Shown one piece after another: positions 39,560 through 48,616 of a stretch of DNA of 64,000 nt (position 1 is the first letter of the stretch; every line of letters begins with the position of its first letter). The position numbers and the translations under genes were made by a program. This DNA is from Bacteroidota bacterium (GTDB taxonomy: Bacteria > Bacteroidota > Ignavibacteria > Ignavibacteriales > Ignavibacteriaceae): positions 606,332-670,331 of the forward strand of contig JAIUOE010000001.1 in NCBI GenBank assembly GCA_020161395.1. Direction: 5' to 3'. Below the pieces are notes generated by a model. The model worked only from the letters and a program-made list of their open reading frames with translations, was not told the origin of the DNA and ran no database searches.

Positions 39560-40438
39560 ATGTTTCCCCTCAATAATGGCAACTTAAAAATAGCGGTTCA
39601 GAAAAAAGGAAGGCTCACTGAAAAATCGATTGAGCTCCTGAATTTGTGCGGTCTCGGCATAGACAACTATACCGACCGCCTCTATATATCAGCAACCAAC
39701 TTCCCTGCTGACATTCTTTTCCTCAGGGATGATGATATTCCTGAATATGTACAGGATGGCGTTGCCGACCTTGGTATAGTCGGTGAAAATGTAATTACCG
39801 AAAAACCCGTTACGATAGACCTGAAGGAAAAACTCGGTTTCGGGAAGTGCCGTATTATGATCGCATACCCCGATTCAGTGCAAATTGACGATGTTTCAGG
39901 TCTTGCAGGAAAGAAAATTGCGACCACCTACCCCTCAATTCTGGGAAAATTTCTCGCTAAGAACGATATCGAAGCAAGAATAATTGAGATTTCAGGGTCG
40001 GTGGAGATTGCCCCCGCTCTCGGTATCGCCGATGTAATTTGTGATATTGTCTCTACAGGTAACACTCTCAAACTGAACAAATTGAAAAGGGGCTTTACTG
40101 TTTTTGAGTCGGAAGCCGCACTTATTGCATCCCCGGCGTTACGGGACAATCCGGTAAAAGAGCAACTCGTCTCCGACCTGTTGAAAAGAATAAGATCGGT
40201 GATAACTGCAAGAAAATCGAAATACTTGATGATGAATGTACCTAAAGCTTCACTTGAAGAGGTAATTAAGATGATCCCCGCATCAAAAAGTCCGACAATC
40301 CTTCCTCTTTTTGACGAATCAACAGTTGCTGTTCATGCAGTCGTTCCTTCGGGATACATCTGGGAAGTGCTCGACCCTCTTAAAAATGCGGGAGCGACGG
40401 GGATTCTGGTTCTGCCAATTGAAAATATGATACCGTAA
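39560..40438 (+). CDS. hisG: ATP phosphoribosyltransferase (long form)
   Basis: This 292-residue enzyme catalyses the first step of histidine synthesis, joining ATP and PRPP. The N-terminus KIAVQKKGRLTEKSIELL and the DLGIVGENVI block (residues 71-80) are typical. The PRPP site is the VEIAPALGIADVICDIVSTGNTL block. The length and the C-terminal ACT-like region (about residues 215-292) show the long form, which carries its own allosteric His-binding domain and needs no HisZ. The ribosome site AAAGGA is 4-5 bases before the ATG. Confidence 0.95.
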   Translation: MFPLNNGNLKIAVQKKGRLTEKSIELLNLCGLGIDNYTDRLYISATNFPADILFLRDDDIPEYVQDGVADLGIVGENVITEKPVTIDLKEKLGFGKCRIMIAYPDSVQIDDVSGLAGKKIATTYPSILGKFLAKNDIEARIIEISGSVEIAPALGIADVICDIVSTGNTLKLNKLKRGFTVFESEAALIASPALRDNPVKEQLVSDLLKRIRSVITARKSKYLMMNVPKASLEEVIKMIPASKSPTILPLFDESTVAVHAVVPSGYIWEVLDPLKNAGATGILVLPIENMIP

Positions 40439-40445
40439 GGAGAGT

Positions 40446-41729
40446 ATGGAAAAAATTGACGCAACAAATCTTACAAAAGACCTTCTCGAAGAGGTAACCG
40501 CCAGAACGGGACTTAATATCTCATCTGCCCGGAAGACCGCGGAAGCCATAATCTCCGAAGTGAAGTCAGTTGGGCTCAAGGCGGTAATTAAATACGCACA
40601 AATATTTGACAGATTCAGAAGGGTTAGTATCCGGCTTGTTAAAAACGAGATAGAGGATGCGATTCAGGGGCTTGATTCCAGGTCAAAAAATGCGATTCAC
40701 ACTGCTTTTGAGAACATTCTTGCTTTCCACAATCCGCAAAAACCTGTCGATTATTCAGTTGAAACAGCAGAAGGTGTTTTGTGCGAGAGGAAGTTTGTTT
40801 CAATTGAAAATGTCGGATTGTATATCCCGGGTGGTTCTGCAGTACTCCCATCAACTGTCCTTATGCTCGGGGTGCCTGCCATGATTGCAGGGTGTAAACG
40901 GGTTGTATTGGTTACTCCCGCATCTGAAAAAGTTGAGCCTGCTGTAATCTATGCTGCAAGTCTTTGCGGAATTTCTGAAATATACGCGGTCGGTGGTGCC
41001 CAGGCTGTTGCGATGCTTGCTTACGGAGTGGAAGGAGTGGAGAGAGTTGACAAAATTTTCGGTCCCGGGAATCAGTTCGTTACCGCCGCAAAAATGGCAG
41101 TCGCGACTGACGGCTCAGGTTGCTCCATCGATATGCCGGCAGGTCCGAGCGAACTGTTGATAATTGCCGATGAAACAGCCGATGCCCGGTTTGTAGCAGC
41201 AGATCTACTTTCACAGGCTGAACACGGGACTGATTCCCAGACGATTCTTCTTTCCACCTCTGAAATGCTTATTAATGAAGTGGAACAGGAACTTGCCCAA
41301 CAGATGTCCCTTCTCCCAAGGAAGAAAGAGATGGAAGGCAGCCTCTCCAACAGCCGGCTGGTGAAGGTGGCAAACATGGAGGATGCGTTTACGATTTCCA
41401 ATAAATATGCACCCGAGCACCTTATTATAAACACCAAAGATGCTGGCATGTTAAAGAATAAAGTAATAAATGCGGGATCGGTATTCATTGGTCAGTGGTC
41501 TCCCGAAAGTGCCGGTGATTACGCATCAGGGACGAATCACTCACTTCCCACATCGGGTTATGCCCGCGCAACGGGAGGTGTAGCGGTCGAATCATTTATG
41601 AAAGGAATCACATTTCAGGAATTGAGCAAGGATAGTCTGCAAAGAATTTCCGAAACAGTAGTAACACTGGCAGAAATTGAGAAACTTGAAGCCCATGCTG
41701 CTGCCGTAAAAACAAGGATGTCACCATGA
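40446..41729 (+). CDS. hisD: Histidinol dehydrogenase
   Basis: This 427-residue enzyme performs the last two steps, oxidising histidinol to histidine with NAD. Signature segments are ENVGLYIPGGSAVLPSTVLM (about 119-138), the IFGPGNQFVTAAK block near 202-214, the DMPAGPSELLIIAD stretch with Q and H of the zinc site in LSQAEHGTDSQ, and a GTNHSLPTSGYAR block near the end. Its stop overlaps the start of hisCB by 4 bases. Confidence 0.95.
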   Translation: MEKIDATNLTKDLLEEVTARTGLNISSARKTAEAIISEVKSVGLKAVIKYAQIFDRFRRVSIRLVKNEIEDAIQGLDSRSKNAIHTAFENILAFHNPQKPVDYSVETAEGVLCERKFVSIENVGLYIPGGSAVLPSTVLMLGVPAMIAGCKRVVLVTPASEKVEPAVIYAASLCGISEIYAVGGAQAVAMLAYGVEGVERVDKIFGPGNQFVTAAKMAVATDGSGCSIDMPAGPSELLIIADETADARFVAADLLSQAEHGTDSQTILLSTSEMLINEVEQELAQQMSLLPRKKEMEGSLSNSRLVKVANMEDAFTISNKYAPEHLIINTKDAGMLKNKVINAGSVFIGQWSPESAGDYASGTNHSLPTSGYARATGGVAVESFMKGITFQELSKDSLQRISETVVTLAEIEKLEAHAAAVKTRMSP

Positions 41730-43402
41730 TAAAAACGATTATTCGAAAACACCTCGTGGATGTTAAACCATACTCATCAGCACGGGACCTCTATAAAGGT
41801 GGAGATTATACATTTCTTGATGCAAATGAAAACCCGCTTTCATCGATGAACGGACTTTCCGATCCTGATCTTTGCAGATACCCCGACCCCGCTCAAACTG
41901 CCCTTCGGGAACGGCTTGCACCGTATCTGCAAATAAAAAGCGAAAACCTGTTCTTTGGAGTGGGAAGTGATGAGATAATTGACCTGCTGGTAAAACTGTT
42001 CTGTGACCCGGGTAAGGACGAGGTTTTGACCATCACACCCTCTTACGGGATGTATGAAACTGTCTGTAATATCCATAATGTCAACATTAAGACTTGTAAT
42101 CTGGAAGAGGATGGATTTAAGTTGAATGCCGGTAAACTCCTTGCAATGGTAACAGATTCCACAAAGATTATTTTCCTTTGCTCACCCAACAATCCAACGG
42201 GCAATCTTCTGGAGCGAATGGAAGTAATTAAGATTGCCAAAAAATTCCGCGGTCTGGTTGTGGTGGATGAAGCTTATATCGGCTTTGGAAATGGTGACGG
42301 ATTTATTAAAGACTCGATAGCAATTCCAAACTTGTGTGTAATGAGAACCTTTTCAAAAGTTTACGGACTTGCCGGTGCCAGAATCGGGTATCTCTGTGGA
42401 AATGCAGAGCTCGTGGACTACCTCTTCAAGATTAAGGCACCTTACTCGATAAACAAACTGACTGAAAAAAAACTGCTTGAGACGATCGACAGGATTCCTT
42501 TTTTTACAAAATCTCTCGTAGAGGTGGTTAAACTCAGGAAATATTTTGCGGACTTATTGGTTCAGTTCCCCGTGGTTGAAAAAGTGTTTCCATCCGATGC
42601 CAACTTCCTTCTTGTCAAGGTGCAGGATTCCGGTTTTCTGTGCAGTGAACTGGCAAAAAGAAAGATAATTATCAGAGATCGTTCCTCACAACCACTCTTG
42701 AAGAATTGTGTAAGGATCTCTGTCGGTACCCGGGAGGAAATAGCCCTCCTTATAAGTGCGATGTCGGAAATATTTGAATTTCAACCCGAAACAACAGAGT
42801 TTAGTGGAAATGCTGCAATCGGCAGATTTGCGGTAACACAAAGAAAAACAAAAGAAACCGACATTGCAATCGAAGTAAGCCTGGATGAACCCGGCAACTC
42901 GCAAATCTCAACAGGGATCGGTTTTTTTGATCACATGCTCGACCAGATTGCGAGGCACGGCAATATCGGTCTTAAAATAAAGGTGAATGGTGACCTTGGA
43001 ATTGACGAACACCACACAGTTGAGGACACCGGCATCGTCCTCGGTGAGACACTTCTAAAAGCACTTGGCAACAAGGCGGGAATACAAAGATACGGATTCT
43101 GGATTCCGATGGATGATTCCGAAGCAAGCTGTGCAATCGACCTCGGTGGAAGAACTCATCTGAAGTTTAAGGCAAAATTCAAGCGGGAGTTTATCGGAGA
43201 GTTCCCTGCCGAACTGGCGGAAGAGTTTTTCAGAGCCGTGGCATCGGGAATGAAAGCAAACATCGTTATAAAAGCAAGCGGGAAAAATGATCATCATAAA
43301 ATCGAAGCGATCTTCAAATCATTTGCTAAAGCACTTAATGAAGCTGCCCGTCTTGATGAGAGAACTCAGGGCTCACTCCCTTCAACAAAGGGGGTATTAT
43401 GA
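41726..43402 (+). CDS. hisCB: Fused histidinol-phosphate aminotransferase / imidazoleglycerol-phosphate dehydratase
   Basis: This 558-residue protein joins two enzymes. Residues 1-352 are HisC, a class I/II PLP aminotransferase: the LDANENPL start, SPNNPTGN at 153-160, DEAYIGF at 181-187 and the PLP Lys K211 in TFSKVYGLAGARIGY. Residues 368-558 are the HisB dehydratase: GIGFFDHMLDQIARHG at 397-412, DEHHTVEDTGI at 427-437, DLGGR at 472-476 and the NDHHKIEAIFKSFAKAL block at 521-537 supply the manganese ligands. A linker of about 15 residues joins them. The reading frame is continuous with no stop between the parts. The E. coli HisB instead fuses the dehydratase to a phosphatase; no phosphatase domain is present here. 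Confidence 0.95.
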   Translation: MIKTIIRKHLVDVKPYSSARDLYKGGDYTFLDANENPLSSMNGLSDPDLCRYPDPAQTALRERLAPYLQIKSENLFFGVGSDEIIDLLVKLFCDPGKDEVLTITPSYGMYETVCNIHNVNIKTCNLEEDGFKLNAGKLLAMVTDSTKIIFLCSPNNPTGNLLERMEVIKIAKKFRGLVVVDEAYIGFGNGDGFIKDSIAIPNLCVMRTFSKVYGLAGARIGYLCGNAELVDYLFKIKAPYSINKLTEKKLLETIDRIPFFTKSLVEVVKLRKYFADLLVQFPVVEKVFPSDANFLLVKVQDSGFLCSELAKRKIIIRDRSSQPLLKNCVRISVGTREEIALLISAMSEIFEFQPETTEFSGNAAIGRFAVTQRKTKETDIAIEVSLDEPGNSQISTGIGFFDHMLDQIARHGNIGLKIKVNGDLGIDEHHTVEDTGIVLGETLLKALGNKAGIQRYGFWIPMDDSEASCAIDLGGRTHLKFKAKFKREFIGEFPAELAEEFFRAVASGMKANIVIKASGKNDHHKIEAIFKSFAKALNEAARLDERTQGSLPSTKGVL

Positions 43403-43995
43403 CAGGTATTATCGATTATGGTGCGGGCAATACTGCGTCGGTGGGCTATGCCCTCTCCCGGCTTGGTGCTGATTTTATTATCTCCGATTCAGTAGATGAA
43501 CTCAAAAAATGCAAAAGGTTGATCCTGCCCGGTGTTGGTTCCGCTCGCTTTGCGATGGAAAGTCTGAGAGAAAAAGGAGTGATTGATCTGATAACGGGCT
43601 GGAAAAAACCGTTTCTCGGCATCTGCCTTGGTATGCAACTCCTCGTCGACCACTCCGAGGAGGGGGATATCGACTGTCTTGGTGTGATTCCGGGGAAGTG
43701 TATTCTCTTCGACAGGGATAAAACAAAAGTGCCTCTGATGGGGTGGAACAGGGTCGTTTTTACGGATTTCTCCGGACTTTTTAGCGGATTGCATAGCGGT
43801 GAGTGGTTCTACTTTGCCCACTCATATTACATTCCGGGTTCACCGTTTACGATTGCCGAATCTGAAAACTGCGGTCATTATTCAGCCGCTATACAGAAAG
43901 ACAATTTCTTCGGGGTTCAGTTTCATCCCGAAAAGTCATCGACACAGGGAAAGCAACTGCTACAAAATTTTATCGAAATGGAGGTAAAATGTTAG
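43399..43995 (+). CDS. hisH: Imidazole glycerol phosphate synthase, glutaminase subunit
   Basis: This 198-residue class I glutamine amidotransferase feeds ammonia to HisF. The nucleophile Cys is in FLGICLGMQLLVD (about residue 76), and the His-Glu pair in GVQFHPEKSSTQG near residues 173-185. The FAHSYY block is typical. It overlaps hisCB by 4 bases and hisA by 7 bases. Confidence 0.95.
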   Translation: MTGIIDYGAGNTASVGYALSRLGADFIISDSVDELKKCKRLILPGVGSARFAMESLREKGVIDLITGWKKPFLGICLGMQLLVDHSEEGDIDCLGVIPGKCILFDRDKTKVPLMGWNRVVFTDFSGLFSGLHSGEWFYFAHSYYIPGSPFTIAESENCGHYSAAIQKDNFFGVQFHPEKSSTQGKQLLQNFIEMEVKC

Positions 43996-44705
43996 TTATT
44001 CCGGCAATGGATATCCTTGAAGGGAAAGTTGTACGCCTTCTTAAAGGGGCATTTGATTCCGTTACCACATATTCCTCAGCACCTGTTAAAGTTGTGGAAA
44101 AATTCGTTGAGGCAGGATTTAACAGGCTCCACATCGTGGATCTCTCCGGTGCAAGGGAGCGGAAACCCCGGATTATGAACCTTGTGAGGGAGATAAAATC
44201 TCTGTTCCCTGTGGAAATACAGTCGGGAGGTGGAGTTAGAACCCTCGACGATGCTCGTCGTATCATGGAAAGCGGAGTTGACTTTCTTGTTGCAGGTTCA
44301 ATTTCAGTGAAATACAGAGACATTTTTGAAAAAATTACAAATGAGATTGGCGCAGAATCAATTATTTCCGCAAGTGATTCGAGGGACGGCATGATCGCCG
44401 TTGACGGCTGGGAATCAACCTCGGTTATCAACCTTGAGGATCAAATCAGGTATTGTTTGTCTCTCGGAATAAATTCATTCCTTGTAACCGATATCAGCAG
44501 GGACGGAACCCTTGAAGGGACAAATCTGCCACTCTATAAAAAACTTCTCACAGATTTCCCCGGCATCTTTTTGATCGCTTCGGGTGGAGTGAAAGACAAA
44601 ACCGACCTTCAGCAACTGAAAGAGAGCAGTGTCCCCTCTGTTGTAGTCGGGAAAGCGTACTATGAAAACAGAATCACCCTTGAGGAGATGACAAATGCCT
44701 GCTAA
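43989..44705 (+). CDS. hisA: Phosphoribosylformimino-AICAR ribotide isomerase
   Basis: This 238-residue TIM barrel catalyses the ProFAR to PRFAR step. The catalytic Asp is in IPAMDILEGKVVRLLKG (D8), the second in TDISRDGTLEGTN (near residue 170). The phosphate-binding GGVRTLDD and ASGGVKD loops are both present. It shares the half-barrel repeat structure with HisF encoded next. The stop overlaps hisF by 11 bases. Confidence 0.93.
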   Translation: MLVIPAMDILEGKVVRLLKGAFDSVTTYSSAPVKVVEKFVEAGFNRLHIVDLSGARERKPRIMNLVREIKSLFPVEIQSGGGVRTLDDARRIMESGVDFLVAGSISVKYRDIFEKITNEIGAESIISASDSRDGMIAVDGWESTSVINLEDQIRYCLSLGINSFLVTDISRDGTLEGTNLPLYKKLLTDFPGIFLIASGGVKDKTDLQQLKESSVPSVVVGKAYYENRITLEEMTNAC

Positions 44706-45450
44706 AAGAATTATCCCCTGCCTCGATGTAAAAGAGGGAAGGGTAGTAAAAGGAACAAATTTTGTCGGACTTAAAGATGCGGGTGATGCGATAGAACTTG
44801 CAGCCCTCTACTCTGAAAGCGGAGCTGACGAACTGGTGTTCCTTGACATCACCGCAACACTGGAACGGAGGAAAACGATTTTTGCATTTGTGGAGGAGGT
44901 TGCAAAAGCCATCTCAATACCTTTTACAGTGGGCGGCGGCATTTCCGAATTAACGGACATCGAGAGACTCCTCAGAGCAGGAGCTGACAAGGTTTCACTT
45001 AACAGCTCAATTGTTCGCAATCCCGGATTTATTACTGAAGCAGCTTACAGATTCGGTAGTCAGGCAATTGTTGCCGCAATAGACATAAATCTTGAAGACG
45101 GACAGTATCCCGTTTATGTAAGCGGCGGGAAGAAGAAGACTGAATTTGACGGATTTATTTGGTGCAAGCAGGTGGAATCCCTCGGAGCGGGAGAAATCCT
45201 CCTTACTTCCATGCACTGCGATGGAACGAGAAGGGGATTTGATCTTGCGTTTCTCTCCCGTCTGCAGGGTGAAGTGAATATCCCTGTGATTGCCTCAGGT
45301 GGAGCCGGGAACAAACAGCATTTTCTCGATGCCTTCGAAAAAGCGGGTGTGGATGCCTGTCTCGCTGCGGGATTGTTCCATTTTGGCGAACTCGCAATCC
45401 CGGAATTAAAAGATTTTTTAAGAAATAATGGAATTGAAACAAGAGTATGA
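44695..45450 (+). CDS. hisF: Imidazole glycerol phosphate synthase, cyclase subunit
   Basis: This 251-residue TIM barrel uses ammonia from HisH to make imidazole glycerol phosphate and AICAR. Catalytic Asp is in IPCLDVKEGRVVKGTNF (D11), the second in SMHCDGTRRGFD (near residue 176). Phosphate loops GGGISE and ASGGAGN are visible. Length fits the family. It overlaps hisIE by 4 bases. Confidence 0.95.
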   Translation: MPAKRIIPCLDVKEGRVVKGTNFVGLKDAGDAIELAALYSESGADELVFLDITATLERRKTIFAFVEEVAKAISIPFTVGGGISELTDIERLLRAGADKVSLNSSIVRNPGFITEAAYRFGSQAIVAAIDINLEDGQYPVYVSGGKKKTEFDGFIWCKQVESLGAGEILLTSMHCDGTRRGFDLAFLSRLQGEVNIPVIASGGAGNKQHFLDAFEKAGVDACLAAGLFHFGELAIPELKDFLRNNGIETRV

Positions 45451-46067
45451 AAAACAGAATTTTGGATACAGCTTTAATGGATTATGAAAAAACGAGTGGA
45501 CTTGTTCCTGCCGTAATCACCGATCACCAATCCGGACAGGTACTGATGGTGGGATTCATGAACAATGAGGCGGTTACACAGACTATCTCGACGGGGAAGG
45601 TCACTTTTTTCAGCAGAACGAAGAGGAGACTCTGGACAAAGGGTGAAGAATCAGGAAATTTTCTTTTTGTAGAAGAGATAATCCCCGACTGTGACAACGA
45701 CACCCTCCTGATTAAAGCGAAACCTGCCGGTCCTGTCTGTCATACGGGTTCACACACCTGTTTCGGTGAAGATGAGGCAACCCCGTTTGCTTTTCTTGAC
45801 AGGCTTTTCACCGTTATCGAGGAGAGGAGAGAAAAACTGCCGGAGGGGTCATACACCACTTCCCTTTTTAAGAGAGGGTCTGACAGGATTATCCAAAAAG
45901 TTGGTGAAGAGGCGGTTGAAGTGGTGATTGCTGCTAAAAACAGAAACAGGGAAGAGATAAAAAACGAGTCGGCAGACCTCCTGTTTCATCTGCTTGTTAT
46001 GTTGTCGGAACAGGAAATCAACCCGGGGGAAGTTGTTGAAACACTTATTGCGAGACACGGCAGGTAG
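45447..46067 (+). CDS. hisIE: Bifunctional phosphoribosyl-AMP cyclohydrolase / phosphoribosyl-ATP pyrophosphatase
   Basis: This 206-residue protein covers steps two and three. The N-terminal HisI part has VLMVGFMN, FFSRTKRRLWTKGE, the DCDNDT metal site and the CHTGSHTCF zinc motif (residues 98-106). The HisE part from about 115 on has the LPEGSYTTSLFKRGSDRIIQKVGEEAVE block and a NESADLLFHLLVML helix with acidic metal ligands. It is the last gene of the operon. The convergent pirin gene begins its 3' end 47 bases away with no clear terminator between them. Confidence 0.95.
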   Translation: MKNRILDTALMDYEKTSGLVPAVITDHQSGQVLMVGFMNNEAVTQTISTGKVTFFSRTKRRLWTKGEESGNFLFVEEIIPDCDNDTLLIKAKPAGPVCHTGSHTCFGEDEATPFAFLDRLFTVIEERREKLPEGSYTTSLFKRGSDRIIQKVGEEAVEVVIAAKNRNREEIKNESADLLFHLLVMLSEQEINPGEVVETLIARHGR

Positions 46068-46114
46068 AGACTCAAAAGAATCTCCACCTGATCCGGATAG
46101 TGACAAAAACGGGA

Positions 46115-47131
46115 TTATTTAATTTCTTTTCTTCCGTCGATGTGCTCGGCAAACCGTCCTGCATCTTTGGGGAAAACATTGTCGCGTCTCTCCCAGGGCC
46201 ACCCACCGAACTGAGTCTGATCAAAATCGACAAAAGCCTTAGTTATTTCAGCTTTCGTATTCATCACGAACGGACCATACTGATATACCGGTTCGTTTAT
46301 CGGCATACCCTGTAGCAGAAAAATGAAGCAATCTGTTTCGCCTGCGGTAATCTTTACGAATGAATCAGCCTTTAACTGTACTGCCGTATATTCATTTACA
46401 GAAGTATCTTCCACAAGGATGGACGCTCCCCTGTAAAAGAAGATAACCCTGAATGCGTTTTCAGAGACTTTGGGTATTTCCCAGACCGCTCCGGGTTCCA
46501 TTTTAATCGTCCAGATCGCCACTTCATTTTCCGGATTAGCAGCCCACGAATCGGGAGCCGGTGCGGGTGCCTGAACATCGCCGATACTGCCCGCTATCAG
46601 GTTGATTTCTGTTTTAAGACCCGTTTCATCCTTAATGGTGACCACAGGAATTTCGTCAGCCCACAACATTTTAAAGTAGGGGGGAGCCATTTTCTTTTCG
46701 CGCGGGAGGTTTAGCCACACCTGGAACAGTTCGAGAGGATTTTCCTTATCCTCGTTGAGCAGAGGAAACATTTCCGAGTGCTGCAGTCCGCTTCCCGCCG
46801 TCATCCACTGAACATCGCCGTTACCGTATCTGCCCGCCTGCTTGTGAGAGTCGGAATGATCAACAAATCCTTGCATCACCACAGTAACAGTCTCAAATCC
46901 TCTGTGTGGATGCGCCGGAAACCCCGGAACTGATTCACCGTGATACATCCGCCACCCGTCCTTCACCACAAAATCCTCACCGAGGCGTCTTCCTTCAAGG
47001 GATGCAGCGGGACCCATTTCGCCATTTCCGCGGGGATAGTGGTCATTGTGATGTGCGCAAAAAATAAACGGATCCAGAACGGGCCATTGAAAATTAAGCG
47101 GGACGACTGCAATTATCGGACTTGTTTCCAT
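46115..47131 (-). CDS. Pirin family protein
   Basis: This 338-residue bicupin protein contains the pirin signature PAHPHRGFETVTVVMQG (about residues 71-87) with its metal-binding His residues, and a further DVQWMTAGSGLQHSEMFP block holding the remaining His and Glu ligands. Pirins bind a single iron and some have quercetinase activity or act as co-regulators. It is somewhat longer than the usual 230-300 residues, the extra being N-terminal and mid-domain loops. No neighbour suggests a pathway. Confidence 0.85.
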   Translation of the reverse strand: METSPIIAVVPLNFQWPVLDPFIFCAHHNDHYPRGNGEMGPAASLEGRRLGEDFVVKDGWRMYHGESVPGFPAHPHRGFETVTVVMQGFVDHSDSHKQAGRYGNGDVQWMTAGSGLQHSEMFPLLNEDKENPLELFQVWLNLPREKKMAPPYFKMLWADEIPVVTIKDETGLKTEINLIAGSIGDVQAPAPAPDSWAANPENEVAIWTIKMEPGAVWEIPKVSENAFRVIFFYRGASILVEDTSVNEYTAVQLKADSFVKITAGETDCFIFLLQGMPINEPVYQYGPFVMNTKAEITKAFVDFDQTQFGGWPWERRDNVFPKDAGRFAEHIDGRKEIK

Positions 47132-47181
47132 ATTTTCTCTCTTTATTAGTTAACTGCGAAATATAACTTCAAAAAGCCGGA

Positions 47182-47910
47182 TTATTCAATTCTGAGATAT
47201 TGCTGCACTATTTCCTGAATCTTTTCCTGTCCTTTTGGACTTAATTCAGTGTTTTCCCGGTCGTTAATATAAGCGAGAATTTCCTGGGCGAGCCAGAAGA
47301 GGCTGTCGGTTTTCTCAATCTCTTTTACTGCGGCAATCGCTTTTGCATCATCACCCTCCACTTCGAAATAGACAAGAGCGTATGCAAGTTTCAACGAGGA
47401 ATTCATCCCCTTTTTGGCAAATTCATCAAGAGCCTTGAGGTATTTCATCGACCCGTAGTTTGTTTTGAAAGCCTCTCCGCTGAGAATGAAAGGAAGTATC
47501 TTTGTCGCAAATTCTTCCTGTTCAATATATCCCGTGATTGTCTGAATAAATTCACCCTTGGAAGTGTAGAAAGCAGTGGCAGGATATCCCGAAATCTTAA
47601 ATGATTTGCCGAATTGTTCAGGCGTCATCGAGTTTCCTGCTATTGAAATGTTTCCGTCGGTCTCAGGATTGTATTTTACACAGACAAAATCCTTGTTGAG
47701 AAGGTCAATTACATTTTGCTTGCCATAAGTGGCTGTATCCATTACCTTGCACCAGCCGCACCATTCAGTATAGGCATCGAGCAAAACAGTTTTACTCTCC
47801 TTTGCCGCTTTGGCAAATCCTTCAGCGGGGGTGTACCACTTCAAAGACTGGGGGATAATAGCACCGGTCAAGAGAAGAAAAAGGACGGATATCCTGATGT
47901 AAAATTTCAT
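47182..47910 (-). CDS. Exported thioredoxin-like protein
   Basis: This 242-residue protein has an N-terminal signal peptide (residues 4-21). A thioredoxin fold follows, with the CGWC active site in AYTEWCGWCKVMDTATY (about 46-62). The cis-Pro is in KISGYPATAFY. The C-terminal 100 residues are helical and not part of the fold. It is likely a periplasmic disulfide reductase or thioredoxin-like helper. The next gene upstream is divergent. Confidence 0.85.
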   Translation of the reverse strand: MKFYIRISVLFLLLTGAIIPQSLKWYTPAEGFAKAAKESKTVLLDAYTEWCGWCKVMDTATYGKQNVIDLLNKDFVCVKYNPETDGNISIAGNSMTPEQFGKSFKISGYPATAFYTSKGEFIQTITGYIEQEEFATKILPFILSGEAFKTNYGSMKYLKALDEFAKKGMNSSLKLAYALVYFEVEGDDAKAIAAVKEIEKTDSLFWLAQEILAYINDRENTELSPKGQEKIQEIVQQYLRIE

Positions 47911-48066
47911 TATTTACTCCATTGGGGGGAAAGCCGTTTAACCGGCAAAAGTGTTTAAATTAGTGTTGCAATTTACCTTTTTTATACCTTTACCACACTA
48001 TAAGGTTCCATCTACTGAATCATCTCAAGGTAAATAGAAGAAAAATGTTTAGAACGGAAAAGTAAT

Positions 48067-48534
48067 ATGAATAAGTTTCTCAAAATTCTCGTTGCTGTCT
48101 CAATTCCCCTTCTGGTTGGAAGTATCGCCGGAATTGCAACCACCCCAAATATAAAGTCGTGGTACATGTATTTGAACAAACCGGTTTTCAGCCCGCCTAA
48201 CTGGATTTTTGGACCAATGTGGTCTTTGCTTTATATCCTGATGGGTGTTGGTTTATATCTGATATGGGAATCAGAAAAGGGTGAACTGCGAACCAGGGCA
48301 TTTAAAGTCTTTTTTATACAACTGGCGTTCAATTTCGCATGGAGTTTCATCTTTTTTGAGTTCCGACTTATTGGAGTGGCTTTTTTCGAGATTATCCTCG
48401 TATGGGTTTCGGTGCTTGCGATGATCGTCACCTTCTACCCTGTCAATAAAAAGGCAGCACTTCTGCAGATCCCCTACATTCTTTGGGTTACTTTTGCTTC
48501 GGCACTAAACGGAGCGGTCTGGTATTTGAATTAA
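48067..48534 (+). CDS. tspO: TspO/MBR family tryptophan-rich sensory protein
   Basis: This 155-residue protein has five membrane helices. The family signature is clear: WYMYLNKPVFSPPNWIFGPMWSLLYILMGVGLYLIWE (residues 32-68), followed by FNFAWSFIFFEFRL and a final LNGAVWYLN. TspO homologues bind porphyrins or sterols and modulate stress responses. Single gene with its own promoter region. Confidence 0.92.
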   Translation: MNKFLKILVAVSIPLLVGSIAGIATTPNIKSWYMYLNKPVFSPPNWIFGPMWSLLYILMGVGLYLIWESEKGELRTRAFKVFFIQLAFNFAWSFIFFEFRLIGVAFFEIILVWVSVLAMIVTFYPVNKKAALLQIPYILWVTFASALNGAVWYLN

Positions 48535-48553
48535 GTGAATTAATTGTCCGTCT

Positions 48554-48605
48554 CTGCAGGATCAACCCTATTGGATTTTTAAGACCAATAAGGAAGATCC
48601 TGCAG
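48554..48605. terminator. Long two-part inverted repeat between convergent genes
   Basis: CTGCAGGATC (48554-48563) is perfectly complementary to GATCCTGCAG (48596-48605). Inside it CCTATTGG (48567-48574) can pair with CCAATAAGG (48585-48593) with one bulged base. The hairpin lies between the ends of tspO and the exported hypothetical gene and probably ends transcription from both sides, though a long T-run is missing. Confidence 0.5.
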
Positions 48606-48616
48606 ATAACACAGAT

